Of a stretch of DNA of 64,000 bases, positions 56,016 through 64,000 are shown piece after piece. A program made the translations under genes and the position numbers. The stretch is from Fomitopsis serialis (taxonomy: Eukaryota > Basidiomycota > Agaricomycetes > Polyporales > Fomitopsidaceae): the NCBI RefSeq assembly GCF_022376445.1, contig NW_025954963.1, positions 992,001-1,056,000 on the forward strand, written 5' to 3'. A model generated the notes under the pieces. The model ran no database searches, was not told the DNA's origin, and was given only the letters and a program-made list of their open reading frames with translations. How positions within the stretch are numbered: position 1 is the stretch's first letter; each line of letters begins with the position of its first letter.

Positions 56016-57116
56016 TCAAACCACAACTCCCTCAGGCCAAGCTTCGCCCTTCAATCTGCCATAGCCTTTGGCAATGATAATCAACGCAGATTGCGGCGTC
56101 GGTTGCTCTATGAGCAGCGCTCCCGACGCAATGCGGCGTGTCTCATCTAAACCAGCTTGCATCGCCTCTAGCGCGCGAGAAACGGATTGGATGTAGGTGA
56201 GGGACAGCTTCTTGTAGTCGCTGACACTATTCAGGACCACTGCGTCGCGGTCAAAGTGGTTGAGCTGTTCCCGGTTGCCTCCAAGGTAGGTCCATAAACT
56301 GTACAGTACGTCCTCTCTCGCATGACGGATGGCTAAACCTTCCAGGGCACTTGCTTCACCAATCGCCAGCAGACGGGCATCCAGCGCCTCTAGGCTCGCG
56401 AAGGCGGTTTCTGCAGATAGAACCAACGAACGCAGGACCCCTTCTATCGTGGTCAGGGCATATTCGTACGCGCGCGTCGTCCTGTCGTCATTTGTCGGCG
56501 ACTGATGGTACGTAGCTGAGTTGGAGTCGTGGAGGGACGGGGACAGTAGCCGCCGCGCGGAGTCAAGCGTTACCGCAACACTGGCGCCAGCCTATGGGTT
56601 AGAACTGAATGGGATTTCTAGGCAAAATCGAACCACTCACCGATCGCCGCCGCTTTGCAGTCGAGCAGACAACTGTTGAAGGGCGCGAATCGTGTCCCTC
56701 GCGTCGTCGGCAAACTTCAGTAGCAGAAATTGCATTTCTTCACGATGTTCGAGCGAGCTGCTCTCGATTAGCGAGATCAAGTCTTCAGCAGCGATGCGAG
56801 CCTCAGCCAACTTGAGCACCAACGAGGACGTTGTACCGACATCCCCGAGGGTGTCGCCCATGCCCGACCTCTGCGAGTCGAGAAGGAAGGTCAACGCAGC
56901 CCGGAGATCTGGCGCGTGTTGGCTGAAGATGGGTACGAGGGCGGCTTGGACACGAGTCGACACCTCGCGGATGTATTCCGACGGCATCTTCATCGTGTGT
57001 TTGGTGAGCTTCCCGAGGTCCGGGCTGGCCCGGGTCCAGGTCGACGTGAAGGCTACGGCAGCGACAAGAACCAACAGTCCCTCTAACAACGTATGGACAG
57101 TGCGGATGAGGCGCAT
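56016..57116 (-). CDS. Membrane-anchored or secreted helical protein of unknown function
   Basis: Two exons, 57116-56641 and 56580-56016, joined by a 60-bp intron, encode 346 residues. The N-terminus MRLIRTVHTLLEGLLVLVAA is followed by VAFTSTW, forming one hydrophobic segment that could be a signal anchor. The rest is helical with many Ala, Glu and Leu (LKLAEARIAAEDLISLIESS, MQFLLLKFADDARDTIRALQ, SDYKKLSLTYIQSVSRALEA). The acceptor was chosen at CTGGCGCCAG because it keeps the frame (GGDRVAVTLD). An earlier start within the open frame up to 57371 is possible. Family not recognised. Confidence 0.62.
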
Positions 57117-57867
57117 GTTGACGGACTCGGATGTCGATGAGGGGCGGATGACAATATTGCCCAAAGACCTCAGGGTTGAAACTCTGAAATACGGGACCGA
57201 ACAATGGCACGTCGGCCGTGTACATGTAACAGAGCTCCCAACGTTCGAACAATGCATGAGATTCGCGCAGTAACTGATCATCCGATGAACGATCGGATGA
57301 TCGCAGGATGCATAGCTGCGTCGATTGCGCTGCTTGTAGCCGCGCGGGGCAATCCTTAGTACCTCTGTCACGCGTGGCGAGCCTCATGGCGCGCAAACGT
57401 GAGGACTATATGGAATCCCCTCCTCCTCCTCCTCCTCTGCAACGTCTCCTCCTGGATCCAGAGAGCCACTGACAGAAGGCTACCCATGCCGACGTACAAG
57501 GCGGTGCAAGGGTTGTTCCTGAAGCCCTAAGAAACGGTTATTAGAGCACTTGCCTCAAAAGATAAGTCAACATGTCCGGAATGAGAAATTATACCATCGA
57601 AGATCGGGAAACGTCCGACGGGCCCTGTATCTTTTCACGAGTGAGTCGGAATGGGCTGTATTATTGTCCCAGCATTGTCTCCGACGCGGTCTCTTATTAT
57701 TGTCCCAGCATTGTCTCCGACGCGGTCTCTTATTATTGTCCCAGCATTGTCTCCGACGCGGTCTCTTCGTTCTGCATCTGCATGCGGCCATCAATAGAGA
57801 TGGCTTCGCTTTTGTGTTCACAAACAATGCAAGCGGACGTTCGCTTTAAGCGCCCCAACGCCGCAGG
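57117..57867. other. Spacer with microsatellite and minisatellite
   Basis: Lies between divergently oriented genes. It holds a (TCC)n tract at 57418-57437 and the 36-bp minisatellite at 57659-57766. No separate gene is recognised. Confidence 0.45.
57659..57766 (+). repeat. 3 x 36-bp minisatellite
   Basis: Three exact tandem copies of a 36-bp unit starting TATTATTGTCCCAGCATTGT. An overlapping ORF reads it as three YYCPSIVSDAVS units because 36 is a multiple of three. It ends about 100 bp before the predicted start of the WD40 gene and may lie in its 5' untranslated region or promoter. Confidence 0.93.
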
Positions 57868-59739
57868 ATGGGTCTGTTCAGCTTCTTTGCCCGTCCGCAC
57901 CTGCGCGGAATGTCGTATTCACCTGTGTTCAGCTTCACTGGCCACTCCTCTTCCATCAATGTTCTGTCCTTTTCGCCAAGGGGCGATTATCTGGCCAGCG
58001 GCGGAGACGACCATATCCTCTTCGTCGTAAGCTGTCACTCCGGGACAGAAGTACGAAAGCTGGTCGGCACCTCCCCTATAACTTCAATCTGCTGGCACCC
58101 CAAACACACGGCCAAGTTATTCGTGGGGTACGCGGAGGGAAAACTCGTAGTATTGGACGTTTCTGCGGTGCGTCTTTTGCGTCTAAAAGCAGCCCTAAAT
58201 CATGCTGAGCTGATGGCTCGAGGGCAGGAGATTCCTCAAGGCGCAGCGATTCCTCTGCAATCCCAGGCTGCGGTGAGGGACATAACGTTCGATGTGCACC
58301 ACGACTACTTGGCAGCATGTGCGGGACACCAAATCATAATCTGGAACGAGTTGACCCCGCGTACGCCGCCCCGGCTGTTCCGCGACCATGCGATCTAACA
58401 AACACAACTTGAAGGCCGCTGGCGATTTCTGTGCCGCATACCATCGCCAAATCAAGTTGAAGTCGACCTTCAGAGGCAGGGCGACATCATCGCCGGCGGC
58501 GGCGCTGGGTTGGAATCGATACCGCAGGATCCTGTGAACCCTTACTCTGTCCATTTCAGCGGGCAGGAGGGCTCTTTGATAGTGGCCTATGCGGAGTATG
58601 GCATAATGTGCGTAAGCATGATCGCTTGTGAAATCAATGCGCTGAATTTCGCCCACCGCCCAGCTGTTGGGATGTCAAGTCCACGTCCATTATGTGGAGG
58701 ATGAAATTACGTCGAGGTTGCGCGTAAGTACAACACCGTATAAGACTGCTTTGGCTGGAATCATAACCGGCCAAGCAGTGGTCGAGCTTCCCTGTCTCAG
58801 GACGGTCGACACATGGCCGTTTGCAATGCATATGGTGGATTTGAATTGTACGACATCCGCGCACGCCGGCTTCTGCGTAATTTCAAGGCTAGCGATGCAC
58901 CGCCCGCGCTCCCTGCGATTTTCGTGCACGATGATCTGGGTCTTCTCACCGGCGGCCTAAATGGTCGGGTGAGTATTTTCGACGCCGGCACAACCCTGGA
59001 AATGCAGAGGGTGCTGCACGGTGCGCCATTCTCACTCCCTTTATCGTTGTGGAGCGCTCGAGCATAACTTATCCCTCATGTGCCACAGGGGATGATGGAG
59101 TGCTTGCATTGGTAGGCTTCACAGATTGACAGGATATACGACGCAGCTTACCCTTACCAACCACCAACTGCTTTCATAGGCATATTACAGCGGCTCGCAC
59201 AGGTTGATAGCGACTGGCTCTGTGTCCAAAGTCATCAAATTCTGGCAGGCTCCACTGCCTGGTGCGTGATGCCTTCTTTTGGTGGCAACGATCTCGGTTC
59301 GGCCCAATTGACCGCAGTGCTTAGTGCGCAACACATATGCCGTTGAGCAGCCTGTCGAACGTGCGTCGCCTTGTATTTGTTTACCTCTCATCGTCTCACG
59401 CCGATTGCCTGAGCATCAGCCCAATCTGACTCCGCCACCACTTCCGCCAAAACCGTGGCGCCGAATCGATATAAGTCGCGCGGAACGAATACGGGGCCCT
59501 CCTCCACCGTGGCTAGAGCGGGTACCCGCCGGGCTGACCAGCCGAGCAATCAAGGCGCTCAAAAACAGGCGGAGCAAAGACGAGCAGGTGTCCATCGAGC
59601 GACCGCAGCTGCGGCCCCCGAGTTGCGTTGTAACCCAACGTTAACCATGTGTCTCCTCATCTTTGCATCCATGTGGCTCTTCTTCACCGCAGGCCTAACA
59701 GTATATTACCAGCACGACATAGTGAGTGACCTGCGCTGA
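57868..59739 (+). CDS. WD40-repeat protein with Pro-rich C-terminal tail and possible membrane anchor
   Basis: The start at 57868 leads into YSPVFSFTGHSSSINVLSFS and PRGDYLASGGDDHILFV, a clear WD40 blade. Then come TSPITSICWHPKHTAKLFVG, AAVRDITFDVHHDYLAACAG with IIIWNE, the segment NQVEVDLQRQGDIIAGGG, NPYSVHFSGQEGSLIVAYAE, WDVKSTSIMWRMKLR, HMAVCNAYGGFELYDIRARR, LPAIFVHDDLGLLTGGLNGR and LIATGSVSKVIKFWQA. These follow the order seen in WD40 families expanded in Agaricomycetes. The tail has a PPPLPPKPW stretch and, near 59650, a hydrophobic segment (CLLIFASMWLFFTAGLTVYY) that could anchor the protein. Several joins need introns I could not place exactly, so the exon structure is provisional and decay is not excluded. 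Confidence 0.68.
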
Positions 59740-60795
59740 TCATCACAGGTACATCTCAGGGCTGAAGTGTTGGCCAAAGAAGGAGTACGTATTAAGCGCG
59801 CTCGATCGATGGCTCAGCGTCGTGCATGACCTGCAGGAATTACGATCGTATGTCATCTCTATGTCTGCCACAAATTAGAAGCTCACATGGCATTCAACAC
59901 AATACAGAATGTCGGAACGATGTACGAGCCTAGTCTCCACCTCGCAGTGCGCCAACGTCGGTGTCCTGTAGCTGAGTGGCAATGCATGTATCCGTGCTGT
60001 ATATACTTGAAACGGCGCTCAGAGGGACAATCACTGCGAGATTCCCTCAAGACGTCAGACACCCCAGCTGGACGAAGCCACTGCAGCTCTCTTGGCATGG
60101 TCTCTGTAGGCCCTATGAATCGCGTGGTGTAGAGATCCGCGCCGCGAAGACGAGTGCGATCAGGCCGCGTAGTGAGGTTCGTGCGTTTGCGACCCGTCGA
60201 CCGAACGTACTCGTTAAACGCGCGCCGCGTGAGGAGGAGGGCTAGGGCTGGAGCTCGCCCACAGGAAACACCGTTCACCGCGCGACCGCTTTTGTCTCCC
60301 GTAGGCAGGCCACAAACACGACCTCTTTGACGGGGGAGGACGGCCGTATGAGGCAACCGGTCTCCAGCTTCCCAACTGTTCTCGCCGTGTCTCGCAGTCT
60401 CGATCAAAAGTTACAGCGTTGACAGGTGTCGGCGGAGAACCACTGCTATAGCATCTGGTCATTTTCGTAGAGAGGGGTGGGGGTCACTCGACCCCGTGAC
60501 CAGACGCGTCGCACAAGAGGCGCATACATCGCCCGCGACGCGCTGTGCTTCTCGTAGATCTGACATCCCTGTACCGCGCATAATACCCTCACTATACTAG
60601 CCACCTTACTAACACGCCAATGAGGCTATGCGTACACAGTCACGATTCACATGCTTATACAGAAACATATACTACGGTACATGTCTTCCGATAACACAGT
60701 GGGCGGGGGGAGATGGTTCGGCATGTCGGCGGATGAAGAGGATTACATCCTGTGGATAGGACAGGTAAGCCGATGTGCCGTCCAGGGTCTGCAGA
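59740..60795. other. No recognisable gene
   Basis: A 174-codon minus ORF (59883-60407) and others lack motifs. The region ends at the left edge of the duplicated FAS1 segment. Confidence 0.4.
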
Positions 60796-62600
60796 CTCGG
60801 ACGTAGCTTCGTCGAGGTGCGGATCGTGGTCGGGCTTCAGACACCAGCCGTATGAAGGAATACATCCTCAAGCTCCTGAGTGCCTTGAAGTAGGGTGCGT
60901 TCTCTCGCGCGATCCCCTTGCCGTACGTGCCCGTGCCACGCCAGTAGCTCCACACGCCAACGGTCTTGAGTCCTCGTTGATGTGTTCCACCCTTGTAGCG
61001 GCGCTCGACCGCATGCCATGCGTGATCGTTCCCGGAAGTGCGGCGAAGTCTGCGAAGTAGGGGTTGATGCGGATAGGGTTGAAATCGCCGGAGATCTTGG
61101 AGTAAGGCTCGTTCGTTGCGGAGGAAGCGAAGGCCGTAGTACCCGACTTGCTCATCGTGCAGCCTTGGGCGAGCCCTGCTGGGTACCATGGCGTTGGAGA
61201 TACTATGCGATTGCGGGGTTGCCACGACTATCGTCCTGCAGGCCACGACTATCGTCCTGCAGGCAACGACTATCGTCCTGCAGGCCACGACTATCGTCCT
61301 GCAGGAAGTCGATTGATCCAACCTTGACGAGGCGCTTGAGCTGGTCGAGGACGAAAATGCCGCCAGATGCAGAGACCGTCTTGAAGCACGCCTGCCACGA
61401 TGCTAGGACATAACGTATCCATTCAACACTGCTTACCTGCCAGCCAGTAATGATCGCGAGGTCCCTCGGGTCTTGGACCCGGTCCGTCCGCGCTGCCCTG
61501 AACGCCTCGCCTTCATTACTCACCACAGCGCAGAACGTCTCGACGTCATCCGCCTCAATCGCAACCTCAGCACCCGTAAGCGCGTCGCGAAGATTGATCT
61601 CGGGGAGCACCTCGTTGTCGCCGAACCACAGCCGCCAGTAGAAGTCCTTGATGCGCGTGTTAGGACCCTCGGCAACCTCGTGGATTCAAACGGGAGCGAA
61701 CCCATGCTCGGCCTGTAGAGGAACTTGAAGTGGAGAGGCACGGAGACGTCGCGGCGGTCCTCGAACAACGCGATGTCGATCGCCTGAGACGCCGAATGAT
61801 ACTTGTGCTGGCCGTACGAACGAGCAGCACCGTAGAGCGCGGCGGACACAGGTATCTCGCCGCCCAAGGTCAAGACGACCTTCTGGCTCCGACGAGGAGC
61901 GAAGAGGCGGCACATCGCGTTGTCGATGTGTGATGTTCCCTGCACGATGGTCGCCGGCGTAAGGAGAGCCCTGGGCCAACTTTGACGTGGACCTGCGAGC
62001 ATCCCAAGCCAGGTCGACGCCTCGGGCAAGGTGCTCCCAACGGAGTAGGTGATCTTGCCTGCCTCGGCAGAGCGCTCGACGCCAAGCGAGCTAGCGATGT
62101 TCTCCGGAAGAGGAGAAGCCCTGACACTGAGATAGTCAGCGGTCGGGATGAGACTGAGGTCGCCGCCGTAGAGGCGCTGCGCCAATTGAACTTGTCGACA
62201 AGGATAGCTGCGACGTTGTCGAGCATCTCCTTGATCGACTCGTCCTTCTTCGTCGCATGCTTCGCCGCGACAGGGCCCTGGAGGATGCACACGCGCTGCG
62301 GGTCCTGGTCGAAGACGGCCTCGATGTCCTCGGCTGCCCACAAAGAGTCCTACCCAAAACGTAAGTCGTAGTTCGTTTTCGGGTAATTTAAACGCACCTT
62401 CTTGAACCACACCTCAAAGTTCGCATCGAGAACAGGGATGAACGGTACCGGCTTCTGGCCTGGGCGCTGCGAGATGGCGAGGAAGAACGTCTTGTCCTCC
62501 GACGCCAGGAGCTGCTCGGTCGCAGCCGGGTAAGATGCGAAGAAGAGCTTGACGAAGTCGATCGGCTTGTCCAAAGAAGAGTAAGACTGCAGGATCGGCG
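60796..62600 (-). pseudogene. FAS1: FAS1 version 1 pseudogene, duplicated 3' half
   Basis: Copy of 15040-16844 with no difference noticed, including the four LQDDSRG repeats (61222-61305). It contains FFLAISQRPGQKPVPFIPVL, WAAEDIEAVFDQDPQR, LFEDRRDVSVPL, a block with EINLRDALTGAEVAIEADDV and SGDFNPIRINPYFADFAALP. It begins at the end of the ER-DH linker (SYSSLDKPID) and abuts the ~360-bp element at 62601. Confidence 0.93.
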
Positions 62601-62970
62601 ACAAGTTTGAGAGGCTCAGGTAGCCTTTGGATTCCGGAATTGAGAGCCTCAGATCTCCGGTCGAAGCACGTGTGGCCACATGATCGCACCGGACCAAACA
62701 TGTGCAAACGAATTGACCGGAACCGACCATGGCATGGGCGCAACGCCTTGCCTAAATCACTCCTAGATCCACTGTTTGACTGTTGTCCGCAGGCGAGCGG
62801 AATGTGTGTCTCCTAGGGGGCATTCGGCGCTCGAAGCGGCAGCAGACAGCAGTGGGTTGGCCGCAACACATCCTCACCAACGTCATGTCGGACGACGGCG
62901 CTATGCCTGCACAGTAAGCACCTCCGTATTGTTCTGTCGTCGCCTTCAGCTTACGATCCGGCATAGACAC
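62601..62970. repeat. ~360-bp FAS1-flanking element, inverted copy
   Basis: Reverse complement of 20171-20533 and 40808-41138. Here it separates FAS1 version 1 (minus) from FAS1 version 2 (plus). Confidence 0.87.
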
Positions 62971-64000
62971 TTCGTCAAGCTCCTCTTCGCGACGTACCCG
63001 GCCGCGACCGCGCAGCTCCTGGCGTCGGAGGACAAGGCTTTCTTCCTCGCCATCTCACAACGCCCGGGCCAGAAGCCGGTCCCTTTCATTCCTGTTCTCG
63101 AGGTGTCGTTCGAGAGGGTACGTTCGTTTGTTTGTTTAATCCCTATATTGTCACTGAGGGCGAAGCCTTATGTAGACATAACATACTCTACTCTTTTCGT
63201 GTCTCGTCTGGCCCGTGGTCGCTGAGCATCGCCGTTCCCCGAAGCGTCGAGCAGGTATAAGAGGGTACGTTAAGGTCGCCCAACGAGGAACTGTGGCTCA
63301 TATGTTGGTAGGATTTCGTGGGCAGCCGAGGACATCGAGGCCGCCTTCGCCGAGAACCCCAGCGTGCGTGCACCCTCCGGGGCCCTGTGGCGGCGAAACA
63401 TGCTGCGAAGAAGGACGAGCCGGTCAAGGAGGTGCTCGACAACATCGCCGCGTTCCTCGCCGACAGGTTGGCGCAGCGCCTCTACGGCGGCGGCCTCAGT
63501 CGCATTCCGACCGCCGACCATCTCAGTGTTAGGGCCTCCCCTCTCCCGGAGAATGTCACCGGTTCACTTGGCGTCGAACGCTCTGTTGAGGCCGATAAGA
63601 ACGCCTGCTCCGTTGGGTGCACGTCGCCCGAGGCGTCGACTTGGCTTGAGATGCTCGCAGGCCCTCGTCAGCAGCATTGGCTGAGTGCACTCCTTACGTC
63701 AACGACCGTGCAGGGTGCATCGCACGTCGACAACCCGATGCGTCGCCTCTTCGTTCCTCGTCGGAGCCAGATGGTCGTCATGACCTTGGACGGCGAGACG
63801 CCTGTGACCGTCGCCCTCTATGGCGCGGCTTGTTCGCACGGCCAGCACAAGTCCGAACTCAAGGTTGCCGTGGTTAGATATGATTCGGCATCTCAGGCGA
63901 TCGACGTCACACTGTTCGAGGATCGCCGCGACGTCTCTGTCCCTCTTCAAGCTTAACCCCTAGTCCCTCTACAAGCCGAGCATGGGCTACGCCAACATCC
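62971..64000 (+). pseudogene. FAS1: FAS1 version 2 pseudogene, inverted copy running off the window
   Basis: Reverse complement of 39779-40808 with the same translation (paired coordinates sum to 103779): FVKLLFATYPAATAQLLASE, intron, WAAEDIEAAFDENPQRACTL, LTSTTVQGASHVDNPMRRLF, LFEDRRDVSVPL then a stop. It continues to the last base of the window, so its 3' end is unseen. Confidence 0.92.

Noticed and set aside
57572..58030. 152-codon ORF with three YYCPSIVSDAVS units
   Set aside because: It overlaps the WD40 start in another frame. Its repeat comes from the minisatellite and the rest reads the WD40 exon out of frame.
1..64000. tRNA, rRNA, telomeric repeats or prokaryotic signals
   Set aside because: No cloverleaf with B-box, no rRNA core sequence, no TTAGGG arrays and no Shine-Dalgarno-led operons were seen on either strand. 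A covariance-model scan was not possible here.

Overview
The window is eukaryotic DNA from a filamentous basidiomycete, most likely an Agaricomycete. The evidence is 43-90 bp GT-AG introns in nearly every gene, proteins of families expanded in mushroom-forming fungi (F-box, WD40, CYWFAG-type, GMSSDE-type, degenerate 2OG-oxygenase-like), a CACTA transposase, and fragments of a fungal FAS1-type fatty acid synthase beta subunit. No rRNA, tRNA, CRISPR array or prokaryotic operon was seen.

Most of the window is a transposon- and pseudogene-rich accessory region with few intact housekeeping genes. Its unusual feature is an accumulation of broken pieces of core cellular genes: FAS1 in at least two diverged versions at five places, mitochondrial aconitase at four places, plasma-membrane H+-ATPase, a BCS1-like AAA ATPase and the COPII subunit Sec31. 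Many pieces keep their introns, so they were copied as DNA and not through mRNA. Several were then duplicated, some in inverted orientation, with the lesions shared between copies.

Layout. 1-4.6 kb: repeats, a degraded 2OG-oxygenase-like gene, a BCS1-like remnant and aconitase copy 1. 4.7-7.6 kb: a zinc-finger ORF, an H+-ATPase pseudogene with an internal deletion, a fragment of an unidentified gene, a second type of aconitase fragment and a coiled-coil ORF. 9.2-13.1 kb: a CACTA (tnp2) transposase gene. 14.4-21.7 kb: aconitase copy 2 fused to a 4.3-kb FAS1 pseudogene, then a second FAS1 version in two orientations with a LINE fragment between them. 22.2-25.4 kb: a coiled-coil gene and an intron-rich gene for a disordered protein. 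25.4-29 kb: no confident gene. 29.0-36.6 kb: a coiled-coil CYWFAG-type gene, a Ty3/gypsy remnant and a five-exon gene for a ~1290-residue disordered, probably nuclear protein. 37.2-41.1 kb: a gene of unknown function (repeated inverted at 51.6-53.2 kb) and FAS1 version 2. 41.2-42.9 kb: a GC-rich degenerate satellite. 42.9-45.6 kb: a TA-flanked MITE and a rearranged second copy of the 1-4.6 kb block. 46.1-50.3 kb: a RING-finger gene, an F-box gene and a Sec31 fragment. 53.8-55.6 kb: a second MITE and an inverted copy of the FAS1 SAT region. 56.0-59.7 kb: a membrane/coiled-coil gene and a WD40 gene. 60.8-64 kb: FAS1 versions 1 and 2 head to head, running off the window end.

The intact-looking genes (RING, F-box, WD40, coiled-coil, disordered nuclear proteins) show no shared pathway. 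The common theme is DNA mobility: CACTA, gypsy, LINE and MITE elements, and a process that picked up, truncated, inverted and re-copied host gene segments. Homologies were recognised by eye without database searches. Exon models come from splice-site logic and frame continuity.
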